A DNA stretch of 39,197 nt from JAVBKV01 sp031553885 (GTDB lineage Bacteria > Bacteroidota > Bacteroidia > Bacteroidales > Azobacteroidaceae), in contig JAVBKV010000042.1 in the NCBI GenBank assembly GCA_031553885.1, forward strand, positions 1 through 39,197, written 5' to 3'. Positions 9,039-15,644 of the stretch are shown one piece after another. Both the position numbers and the translations under genes were made by a program. The notes below the pieces were generated by a model. That model ran no database searches. It was given only the letters and a program-made list of their open reading frames with translations, and had not been told where the DNA came from. Within the stretch, counting starts at the first letter, position 1. Every line of letters begins with the position of its first letter.

Positions 9039-9704
9039 TTAATTGCGCTCTCCAAACAGTTTGCTACCGATGCGAACTAATGTGCTTCCTTCCTGTACGG
9101 CAATGAGATAATCATCACTCATTCCCATGGATAATTCCCTGAAATCAGAGTCCTGTGGAAAGTATTGCCTCTTAATTTTTCTGAAAAAAGAAGCTAACCC
9201 GGCAAATTCTTTCCTGATTTGCTTTTCATCATCGGTATACGTAGCCATTCCCATCAAACCTGCAAGACGAATGTGTGGAAAATCAGTTGGAGAAATAGCC
9301 TGGAGTAATTGTTCGCAGTCTTCGTACGATAACCCGAATTTAGTTGCCTCCTCTGCGATATGGACCTGAAGCAAAACCCGGATTTTCCGATTGAAAAGCC
9401 CTGCGTGTTTGTTGATTTCTTCCATTAATTTCAGGCTGTCCACACTATGAATCGTATGGATAAAGGGTGCAATGTACCTGACTTTGTTGGATTGCAGGTG
9501 TCCGATGAAATGCCATTCGATGTCGTTGGGAAGCTGATCGTATTTGGCAGTAATTTCCTGCACCTTGCTTTCACCGAAGATACGTTGTCCGGCCCGGTAT
9601 GCTTCAAGCAATACCGGAACCGGATGAAATTTAGAAACAGCTACCAGTTGTACCTGTTCAGGCAGCTCTTTTCTGATTTCCTGAAGTCTGCCGACAATAT
9701 CCAT
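9039..9704 (-). CDS. yggS: YggS-family pyridoxal-phosphate homeostasis protein
   Basis: This 221-aa protein has the fold-type III PLP-binding barrel of the YggS/PLPBP family. Lys25 in LVAVSKFHP is the expected Schiff-base lysine. Other family landmarks are FGESKVQE, WHFIGHLQSNK, GLMGMAT, LSMGMSDD and the C-terminal VRIGSKLFG. The family buffers PLP and is not catalytic. It starts 3 bp after the stop of the DUF4494 gene, so the two are co-transcribed. Length is normal for the family. Confidence 0.93.
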   Translation of the reverse strand: MDIVGRLQEIRKELPEQVQLVAVSKFHPVPVLLEAYRAGQRIFGESKVQEITAKYDQLPNDIEWHFIGHLQSNKVRYIAPFIHTIHSVDSLKLMEEINKHAGLFNRKIRVLLQVHIAEEATKFGLSYEDCEQLLQAISPTDFPHIRLAGLMGMATYTDDEKQIRKEFAGLASFFRKIKRQYFPQDSDFRELSMGMSDDYLIAVQEGSTLVRIGSKLFGERN

Positions 9705-9707
9705 GAT

Positions 9708-10151
9708 TTATTCTGCCTTTTTACTGTCTGCAGAAAACGGAAATACGTCCATCAGCATGGTCTCTGTTACGGATGCAATGGTATAATCGGCCATAGTGCC
9801 TTTCATACCTTCTTCCAGCACAGCAATTGCCTCCTTGATATCGGAAGCCTGGGCCAGCATCTGGACGGCTGTCTTTTTCTCTGCTCCGCTTTTTTCATCC
9901 AGGGTAATAAAATAAACCTTGATCCTGTAATAACGGTCTCCGTTTTCATTGAAAAACAATTCGGAAATACGCGCCCGCTTGATGTCGGCAATTGTAAAAT
10001 CTCCGCTGATAAAGGGTTTGATCTCTTCGATGATCCGGGCTTCTGCTTCTGTAAAAGAAAGAGCATCAACCAGGTAGGGTTCGGTCACTTTTTTCTGCAT
10101 ACCGTTTTCCATTATCTTTTCGTAAGAGATCTTACATTCAAACCAATTCAT
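9708..10151 (-). CDS. DUF4494 family protein
   Basis: This 147-aa soluble protein starts MNWFECKISYEK and contains EPYLVDALSFTEAEARIIEEI and DVFPF near the end, the pattern of the Bacteroidetes-restricted DUF4494 family. No signal peptide or membrane segment is visible. Its function is unknown. It sits between engB and yggS on the same strand, 153 bp downstream of the engB stop across a repeat-bearing spacer and 3 bp upstream of yggS. Confidence 0.8.
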   Translation of the reverse strand: MNWFECKISYEKIMENGMQKKVTEPYLVDALSFTEAEARIIEEIKPFISGDFTIADIKRARISELFFNENGDRYYRIKVYFITLDEKSGAEKKTAVQMLAQASDIKEAIAVLEEGMKGTMADYTIASVTETMLMDVFPFSADSKKAE

Positions 10152-10184
10152 TTTTTAAATTAAGAATTAAAAGTTAGAAAAATA

Positions 10185-10314
10185 CAGGAGTTGAGAGTGG
10201 AGAATGGAGAATGGAGAATGGAGAATGGAGAATTAAAAATAAAAAATTTAGATTATGTATTTGAATCTTATCACTCTCCATTTTCCACTCTCAAGTCTCC
10301 ACTCTCAACTCCTG
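10185..10314. repeat. Inverted repeat with internal GGAGAAT tandem repeats
   Basis: The arm CAGGAGTTGAGAGTGGAGA (10185-10203) is the exact reverse complement of 10296-10314. Between them are five perfect head-to-tail copies of the 7-mer GGAGAAT (10199-10233) and an AT-rich centre. The right arm overlaps the last codons and the stop of engB (stop at 10305-10307). It could fold into a large hairpin and may limit read-through from engB into DUF4494, although there is no clean terminal T-run. Confidence 0.8.
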
Positions 10315-10907
10315 CACGATTTATTAATCTGTTCAATATAGTCCAGTATCTCTTCCTTTCCCTTTTTATGTTCGGAAGATGTTAAGAAAACCGGTGGGAG
10401 TTCTTCCCAGGTTTCCAGTAATTTAGCTGTATAAGCCGCTGTGTTTTCTTTTAATTTCCCGGTAGATATCTTATCTGCTTTCGTGAAAATAATAGAAAAA
10501 GGGATTCCGCTTTCTCCGAGGTATTCCATGAACTCCAGGTCTATCTTCTGCGCTTCGTGTCTGCAATCCAGTAAGACAAAAAGGCAGGTTAACTGGTCCC
10601 TCCGATTGATATAGGAACGGATAATATCCTCGATTTGTTCTCTCCCTTTTTTCCCCCGCTGGGCATATCCGTAGCCCGGAAGGTCGACCAGGTACCATTC
10701 GTCATTGATGACAAAATGATTGATCAACTGGGTTTTTCCGGGAGTAGAAGAGGTCATAGCCAGGCCTTTTCTCCCGGTGAGCATATTGATTAAAGAGGAT
10801 TTCCCCACATTGGAACGTCCGATGAATGCATACTCCTGACGCTCGTCCTGAGGGCATTTGCTTACATCGGTATTACTCATCAGAAATTCGGCTTTTTTGA
10901 TAACCAT
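10305..10907 (-). CDS. engB: Ribosome-biogenesis GTPase EngB (YihA/YsxC)
   Basis: This 200-aa protein carries the Era/Obg-type GTPase motifs in order: G1 GRSNVGKS (residues 30-37), the G2 region SSTPGKTQ, G3 DLPGYG (75-80) and G4 TKAD (142-145). The family acts in large ribosomal subunit assembly. Length matches the family. The last residues (SCRS) are encoded within the arm of the inverted repeat that begins here, so the repeat may have altered the C-terminus. It has its own promoter box at 10940-10947 and diverges from the CNNM gene. Confidence 0.95.
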   Translation of the reverse strand: MVIKKAEFLMSNTDVSKCPQDERQEYAFIGRSNVGKSSLINMLTGRKGLAMTSSTPGKTQLINHFVINDEWYLVDLPGYGYAQRGKKGREQIEDIIRSYINRRDQLTCLFVLLDCRHEAQKIDLEFMEYLGESGIPFSIIFTKADKISTGKLKENTAAYTAKLLETWEELPPVFLTSSEHKKGKEEILDYIEQINKSCRS

Positions 10908-10939
10908 AGTGAAAAATAACTTGTTATATAAATGGAATG

Positions 10940-10947
10940 CAAAGTTA
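10940..10947 (-). promoter_or_regulatory. -7 promoter box (TAACTTTG) for engB
   Basis: The minus strand reads TAACTTTG, matching TAnnTTTG, 32 bp upstream of the engB ATG in the 90-bp divergent spacer. Confidence 0.5.
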
Positions 10948-10997
10948 TAAAAAAATAATAACTAACTTCACAACCTGAATTTAAGTTAATTCAACCC

Positions 10998-12284
10998 ATG
11001 GAATTATTTATCATTATTGGCCTTATTCTGTTGAATGGAATGCTTTCTATGACGGAAATGGCCCTGGTTTCTTCCCGGAAATCCAAACTGGAGGCGCAGG
11101 CGAAAGAAGGTAGCAGCAACGCCCGCAAGGTATTGAACCTGATGCAATCACCCGACAAATTCTTGTCTACCATTCAAATCGGCATCACGTTAATCGGCAT
11201 TTTGACCGGTATTTTTTCCGGAGAAAGTATTCAACACGACCTGACCGCTTTTTTTGCTCAGTTCGATTCCCTTCAAAAATTCAGCGGAACGATTGCCACG
11301 GCATTCATCGTAATCATTGTTACTTATTTTACACTGGTATTCGGAGAATTGGTTCCCAAGCGTATCGGATTAAGCAAACCGGAGGCCATCGCAAAAAAAA
11401 TGTCTCCGTTCATGGATTTTTTGAGCAAGGTTGCTTATCCGTTCATCTGGATTTTGTCCGTTTCCACGAAATGGATGGTTAAATTATTGGGAATCAAAGA
11501 AAAAGACAATTCCGTTACGGAAGAAGAAATTAAAGCCATGATCAGCGAGGGAACGGAACAGGGGGAGATTGCGCTGGCCGAACAGGAAATCATCGAACGG
11601 GTATTCCACCTGGGTGACCGTAACATTACTTCACTGATGACTCACCGGAGTGAGATCGAATGGCTGGAAGTCAATATGGACAGGGATCTCATTATCGAAG
11701 CTGTACAAAAAGACCTGCATTCGGTTTATCCCTTGTGTGAAAATTCCATCGATTCTATTTTAGGGATTGTTAAAACGAAAGACCTGTATATTTACGGAAA
11801 AGAAAAAACACTGTCCGAGTTGTGTCGTCCGGCCTTGTTTGTCCCTGAAAACAATACTGCTTATCAGGTAATGGAGAAATTCAAGGCCAAAGGCATCAGC
11901 GTCTGCTTCATCGTGGATGAATACGGCAGCCTTCAGGGAATGGTAACCCTGAAAGATATCTTCGAAGCGATTGTCGGAGATATTCCCGAACTGGATGAAA
12001 CCGGAGACCAGGATGTTGTTAAGCGGGAGGATGGTACGTATTGGGTAAGCGCCCAGATGCACTTTTATGATTTTCTGGCTTATTTCGATTGCGAAGATGA
12101 GTATGATAACGAAAATGAATTTGATACACTGGCAGGATTTATACTGGATCAGCTCAAGCATATTCCCAAGGTAGGGGAACAGTTTGATTGGGATGGATTC
12201 TCGTTCGAAATTGTGGATATGGACGGGTACCGGATCGACAAGGTACTGGTAAAAAGAAAAAGGGAATTCTCACGAACTCCCTAA
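10998..12284 (+). CDS. CNNM/CorC-type membrane protein (hemolysin-like, UPF0053)
   Basis: This 428-aa protein has an N-terminal DUF21/CNNM transmembrane domain (about residues 1-190; landmarks ILLNGMLSMTEMALVSSRKSK and FGELVPKRI), a CBS-domain pair (about 205-330; LMTHRSEIEWL, IVDEYGSLQGMVTLKD) and a C-terminal CorC/HlyC domain (about 345-425; EFDTLAGFI, FEIVDMDGYRIDKVLV). The family is linked to Mg2+/Co2+ efflux and metal homeostasis; the 'hemolysin' name is historical. It is single and divergent from engB. Its last codons overlap, on the opposite strand, the terminator of the candidate small RNA at 12251-12330. Confidence 0.92.
   Translation: MELFIIIGLILLNGMLSMTEMALVSSRKSKLEAQAKEGSSNARKVLNLMQSPDKFLSTIQIGITLIGILTGIFSGESIQHDLTAFFAQFDSLQKFSGTIATAFIVIIVTYFTLVFGELVPKRIGLSKPEAIAKKMSPFMDFLSKVAYPFIWILSVSTKWMVKLLGIKEKDNSVTEEEIKAMISEGTEQGEIALAEQEIIERVFHLGDRNITSLMTHRSEIEWLEVNMDRDLIIEAVQKDLHSVYPLCENSIDSILGIVKTKDLYIYGKEKTLSELCRPALFVPENNTAYQVMEKFKAKGISVCFIVDEYGSLQGMVTLKDIFEAIVGDIPELDETGDQDVVKREDGTYWVSAQMHFYDFLAYFDCEDEYDNENEFDTLAGFILDQLKHIPKVGEQFDWDGFSFEIVDMDGYRIDKVLVKRKREFSRTP
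12251..12281 (-). terminator. Intrinsic terminator of the candidate small RNA
   Basis: The minus strand reads GGGAGTTC, loop GTGA, GAATTCCC, then TTTTTCTTTTT. This is an 8-bp stem with one G-U wobble, a GNRA-type tetraloop and an 11-nt U-rich tail. It is embedded in the 3' end of the plus-strand CNNM gene, where the same hairpin has no U-tract and would not terminate plus-strand transcription. Confidence 0.65.
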
Positions 12285-12330
12285 TCCAATCTTTGTTAAC
12301 CTTAAATCTAATACTATTATGAAAAAACCA
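12251..12330 (-). ncRNA. Candidate ~80-nt small RNA
   Basis: A strong promoter (12336-12367) and an intrinsic terminator (12251-12281) on the minus strand bracket a transcript of about 80 nt with no open reading frame of note. Its 5' half contains the complement of a Bacteroidetes-style gene start (TTTTTTCATAATAGTATTAG, the reverse complement of a leader followed by ATG and an A-run). This suggests it could pair with translation-initiation regions of mRNAs; that target idea is inference. It lies after the tryptophanase transcript's own terminator, so it is an independent unit. I cannot assign it to a named family; known abundant Bacteroides small RNAs such as GibS or MasB should be compared. 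Confidence 0.5.
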
Positions 12331-12335
12331 CAGTA

Positions 12336-12367
12336 CAAAGGTAGCACGTTGCAAGGGATTTTGTCAA
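12336..12367 (-). promoter_or_regulatory. Strong promoter for the candidate small RNA
   Basis: On the minus strand TTGACA (12362-12367) is separated by exactly 18 nt from TACCTTTG (12336-12343), an ideal -7 element with a good upstream element. It points away from tnaA toward the 3' end of the CNNM gene, so it cannot serve either flanking gene. Confidence 0.65.
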
Positions 12368-12410
12368 GTTTTTTTTCGTAATTAGTGTTAAGTATTTTTG
12401 ATTTTATATT

Positions 12411-12442
12411 AATAAAAATTAAAACCTATGTTTTACAACATA
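12411..12442 (-). terminator. Probable weak terminator after tnaA
   Basis: The minus strand reads TATGTT, loop GTAA, AACATA, then GGTTTTAATTTTTATT. The stem is A/T-rich and weak, but the position, about 30 nt after the tryptophanase stop, and the T-rich tail fit a terminator. Confidence 0.4.
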
Positions 12443-12473
12443 AAATCAATATTTTTTTCTCTTTTCTTGATTA

Positions 12474-13847
12474 TCAGCAAGGCGCCAATTCTACGGTGAA
12501 ATGCCTCATAATAGGAGCTTCTTTTACAATTTTATATCCTTTGGTAATGGAATCCCGACGGTCGTACACATTTTTCAGTGCAGCAGCGATGACATCCATG
12601 TGATTATTGGTATATGTCCGCCGCGGGATAGCCAGCCGGAGCAACTCCAGTTCCGGATACCGGTTTTCACGGGTGACAGGGTCACGGTCGGCCAGGATGG
12701 CGCCGATTTCCACTCCGCGGATACCTGCTTCCAGGTACAATTCGATGGCTAAGGTTTGCGCCTGGAATTCTTCTTTGGGAACCTGGGGCAGTATTTTCCT
12801 CGCATCGACAAAAATGGCATGTCCTCCGGCAGGCCGTTGATAGGGAATGCCGTATTCATCCAATTTTGCTCCCAGGTATTCTACTTGTTTGATGCGGGTT
12901 TCCAGGTAATCGAATTCAGTTCCTTCGTCCAGTCCCTGAGCCAACGCGTTCATGTCGCGGCCGCTCATGCCACCATAAGTCACAAATCCTTCGAACATAA
13001 TATTAAAGGTAGAAGCTTTTTCAAACCAGTCCTTATGCCGGGTGGCGATGAAACCGCCCATGTTGACGATCGCATCTTTTTTACTGCTCATGGTCATTCC
13101 GTCGGCATAGGAGTACATTTCTTTTACGATTTCTTTGATTGTCTTGTTCTCATAGCCTTTTTCCCGGATTTTGATGAAATAGGCATTTTCGGCAAAGCGG
13201 GCGGAATCAAAAATAACCGGCTTACCGTACTGATCGGCCAGTTGCCTTACTCCACGGATGCATTCCATGGATACGGGTTGTCCTCCGGCGGTATTATTGG
13301 TGACGGTTATCAGGATAAACGGAATCTTACCGGCGCTGCTTTTCAGTACCTCTTCCAGTTTTTCGAGCGATAAGTTTCCCTTGAAAGGGACTTCCAACTG
13401 AGTATCCCTGGCCTCGTCGATGGTACAGTCACAGGCGATGGCCCGGCGGTATTCGATGTGCCCTTTGGTGGTATCGAAATGGGAATTGCCCGGAATGATA
13501 TCTCCTTCTTTGATCAATACGGAAAACAGTACGTTTTCGGCAGCCCTTCCCTGGTGAGTAGGCAGGAAATAGTCGAATCCCAGGATATTTTTGATTGCGC
13601 TCTTCATGTTGTAATACGACGAAGCACCGGCATAACTTTCGTCGCCCAGCATCATGGCCGACCATTGCCGGTCGCTCATCGCTCCTGTTCCCGAGTCGGT
13701 CAGCAGGTCGATAAATACATATTCGGATTTCAGGTTAAAAAGATTGTATTTTGCTTCTTTTATCCACTCTTCTCTTTCTTTTTGTGTGCTCCGGCGGATT
13801 TGTTCCACCATTTTAATCTTAAAAGACTCTGCAAAAGGTAAATTCAT
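12474..13847 (-). CDS. tnaA: Tryptophanase (tryptophan indole-lyase)
   Basis: This 457-aa PLP enzyme of the beta-eliminating lyase family cleaves tryptophan to indole, pyruvate and ammonia. The PLP lysine is Lys257 in MTMSSKKDA; other landmarks are LTDSGTGAMSD, THQGRAAEN, NNTAGGQPVS and DSARFAENAYFIK. It is tryptophanase and not tyrosine phenol-lyase because it carries Asp125 in SHFDTTKGH (threonine in phenol-lyase) and VEIG where phenol-lyase has the substrate-binding arginine (MERG). A near-ideal promoter lies at 13873-13904, and a divergent amino-acid symporter lies just upstream on the same strand, a likely functional partner as in other tna loci. Length is normal. No leader peptide (tnaC) is visible. 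Confidence 0.95.
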   Translation of the reverse strand: MNLPFAESFKIKMVEQIRRSTQKEREEWIKEAKYNLFNLKSEYVFIDLLTDSGTGAMSDRQWSAMMLGDESYAGASSYYNMKSAIKNILGFDYFLPTHQGRAAENVLFSVLIKEGDIIPGNSHFDTTKGHIEYRRAIACDCTIDEARDTQLEVPFKGNLSLEKLEEVLKSSAGKIPFILITVTNNTAGGQPVSMECIRGVRQLADQYGKPVIFDSARFAENAYFIKIREKGYENKTIKEIVKEMYSYADGMTMSSKKDAIVNMGGFIATRHKDWFEKASTFNIMFEGFVTYGGMSGRDMNALAQGLDEGTEFDYLETRIKQVEYLGAKLDEYGIPYQRPAGGHAIFVDARKILPQVPKEEFQAQTLAIELYLEAGIRGVEIGAILADRDPVTRENRYPELELLRLAIPRRTYTNNHMDVIAAALKNVYDRRDSITKGYKIVKEAPIMRHFTVELAPC

Positions 13848-13872
13848 GACTTTTTGTTATTTTTTTAAGAGG

Positions 13873-13904
13873 CAAAGCTAGTCTTTTTTTTTCGTGCGAA
13901 CAAA
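13873..13904 (-). promoter_or_regulatory. Promoter of tnaA
   Basis: The minus strand carries TTTG (13901-13904), 20 nt, then TAGCTTTG (13873-13880), a full match to the TTTG/TAnnTTTG arrangement, about 26 bp upstream of the tnaA ATG. It indicates tnaA can be transcribed independently of the upstream symporter gene. Confidence 0.65.
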
Positions 13905-13918
13905 CAATGCAGGAGGCT

Positions 13919-15076
13919 TTATTCTTTATTCAATTTATCAATTATCAAAGCGATTGCCCCATCTCCCGTCACATTACAGGCTGTTCCGAAACTATCCATG
14001 GCAATGTACAGTGCGATCATCAGGGCCTGCGTCTGTTCATCGAATCCCAATACGGATTGCAATACGCCGAGTGATGCCATAATAGCTCCTCCGGGCACGC
14101 CGGGAGCTGCGACCATGGTAATTCCCAATAAACATATAAATCCGGCAAATAAAGGAAAATCAATAGGCATTCCCTGCATCATCATCAAGGCAAGTGCACA
14201 GGCTGTAATTTTCAGAGTACTTCCCGACAGGTGAATGGTTGCACAAAGAGGTATAACAAATCCGGCAATTTTTGGAGACACGCCGTTTTTTATGCTTTGT
14301 GCCAGGGTAACCGGTATAGTTGCAGCCGAAGATTGGGTTCCCAGAGCCGTAAAATAGGCGGGCATCATGCAGACCAGCATCTTCAACGGATTCCGGCGTT
14401 CAAAAAGGGCGACGATACTGTATTGAAATAACAAAACGAATAGATGCAAGGCAAAAATGATTCCGATAATTTTGACAAAAACAAGCAGAATAGGAAAGGC
14501 CTGTCCGGAATGGGTCATATTCAGGAATATACCGAAGATATAAACCGGAAGAAGAGGAATAATGACTTTCCTGATCACCAGGACTATAATGTCCTGAAAA
14601 TCACGGCAGGCATCTTTCAGGGAAGTGCTTTCGATATGTGCCAGCCCTAATCCCAGAACAAAAGCGAGTACTAAAGCGGTCATAACATTCATCAGGGGCG
14701 GAATGTCCAGTTTAAAATACGGAAGAAGCTCGTTGGTACTGTTGACCGTATTGAGAGACGTTTCCGGATCGATCATGGAAGGAAATGTCAGCATCCCCGT
14801 GAAATAAGAGAGAAAACCTGAAATCAGGGTAAAACCGTAAGCGACGGAGACTGTGATGAGTAATAACTTTCCGGCTTTGTTTCCGATATCGGCAATCGCA
14901 ATGGTTACCAGTCCGATGATAATAAGAGGAATAGAAAAATTCAGGAATTCTCCGAAAATGGAGTTAAACGTTACAAATATCCTTACCCAAGAAACGGAGA
15001 AAAAGTTACCTGCCAGAACTCCGAACAGGATGGCGATGATGATGCGTGGCAGCAGGCCGAGGCGTATTTTTTTCAT
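13919..15076 (-). CDS. Dicarboxylate/amino acid:cation symporter family (DAACS), divergent substrate site
   Basis: This 385-aa membrane protein has the DAACS/SLC1 fold. The HP1-type stretch TQSSAATIPVT, the HP2-type stretch APGVPGGAIMA and the terminal NVTGD are present. Key positions differ from the glutamate/aspartate transporters. The TM7 NMDGT motif reads HLSGST, and the TM8 arginine that binds the acidic side chain (Arg397 in Glt-Ph) is replaced by glycine in MDSFGTACNVTGD (about residues 360-372), while the aspartate before it and the NxxxD after it are kept. This argues against acidic substrates and for a neutral amino acid. It sits 71 bp upstream of tnaA, so tryptophan or serine uptake is a reasonable guess. 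A promoter box lies at 15106-15113. Confidence 0.85.
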   Translation of the reverse strand: MKKIRLGLLPRIIIAILFGVLAGNFFSVSWVRIFVTFNSIFGEFLNFSIPLIIIGLVTIAIADIGNKAGKLLLITVSVAYGFTLISGFLSYFTGMLTFPSMIDPETSLNTVNSTNELLPYFKLDIPPLMNVMTALVLAFVLGLGLAHIESTSLKDACRDFQDIIVLVIRKVIIPLLPVYIFGIFLNMTHSGQAFPILLVFVKIIGIIFALHLFVLLFQYSIVALFERRNPLKMLVCMMPAYFTALGTQSSAATIPVTLAQSIKNGVSPKIAGFVIPLCATIHLSGSTLKITACALALMMMQGMPIDFPLFAGFICLLGITMVAAPGVPGGAIMASLGVLQSVLGFDEQTQALMIALYIAMDSFGTACNVTGDGAIALIIDKLNKE

Positions 15077-15105
15077 AAGCTGTTTGATTTCTTTAAGGAG
15101 ATCTG

Positions 15106-15113
15106 CAAAGATA
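15106..15113 (-). promoter_or_regulatory. -7 promoter box (TATCTTTG) for the symporter gene
   Basis: The minus strand reads TATCTTTG, matching TAnnTTTG, 29 bp upstream of the symporter ATG. Confidence 0.5.
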
Positions 15114-15207
15114 TTAAAATCTTAATATAAAATAATTAACCTTTTGATTTGTTTAGTTGTTATTAAAAATGTAAAAATATTCGAATGAATTTTAATCTTA
15201 TTTATTT

Positions 15208-15642
15208 ATGAAAAAGTTTATTGTATTATTACTGGCCTCTTTTTTAGCTGGAAACGGAGTGAATGCAACTCATTCCAACCGGATAGAACCTGTTTTTCAG
15301 GACGTAACTACAAGCAATTCCAACCTGCAAAAAAAACAGGAAAAACTCGAAAAGGACAAACAAAAAGAATTAGAAAAAAAGAGACAAGACGCAGAAAAAC
15401 AAGCAACCAAAGAGAAAGAAAAAGCAGCTAAAGAATCACAGGAACAAGTTGATAAAAAGACAAAATCCGAAACGGAAAAACAACAGAAAAAACAACAGAA
15501 AAAAGAGCAGGAAATTGATAAAAAGAAAGATCAGCAACTGATTAAAGAGCAACAGAAAGTGGATGCTAAATATCAGAAAAAAGAGGATAAGCAAAATGCC
15601 GATTATTTAAGAAAACAAGCTGATAAGATTGAAAAAAAATAA
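15208..15642 (+). CDS. Exported K/E/Q-rich coiled-coil protein
   Basis: This 144-aa protein has a signal peptide (MKKFIVLLLASFLAGNGVNA) followed, from about residue 40 to the end, by an almost uninterrupted lysine/glutamate/glutamine-rich segment predicted to form a long charged helix or coiled coil. There is no cysteine and no lipobox. I do not recognise a family; low-complexity composition makes similarity searches unreliable. It is a single plus-strand gene in a 131-bp divergent arrangement with the symporter, and its stop is only 2 bp from the stop of the convergent sulfatase gene. A periplasmic spacer or scaffold role is only a guess. Confidence 0.7.
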   Translation: MKKFIVLLLASFLAGNGVNATHSNRIEPVFQDVTTSNSNLQKKQEKLEKDKQKELEKKRQDAEKQATKEKEKAAKESQEQVDKKTKSETEKQQKKQQKKEQEIDKKKDQQLIKEQQKVDAKYQKKEDKQNADYLRKQADKIEKK

Positions 15643-15644
15643 TT

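Noticed and set aside
10191..10385. Plus-strand open frame across the GGAGAAT repeat
   Set aside because: Generated by the tandem repeat and antisense to the engB end.
12320..12382. 20-codon plus-strand peptide (MKKPQYKGSTLQGILSSFFS) downstream of the CNNM gene
   Set aside because: It looks like a gene start but is very short and lies opposite the promoter and 5' end of the candidate small RNA, which explains the sequence better.
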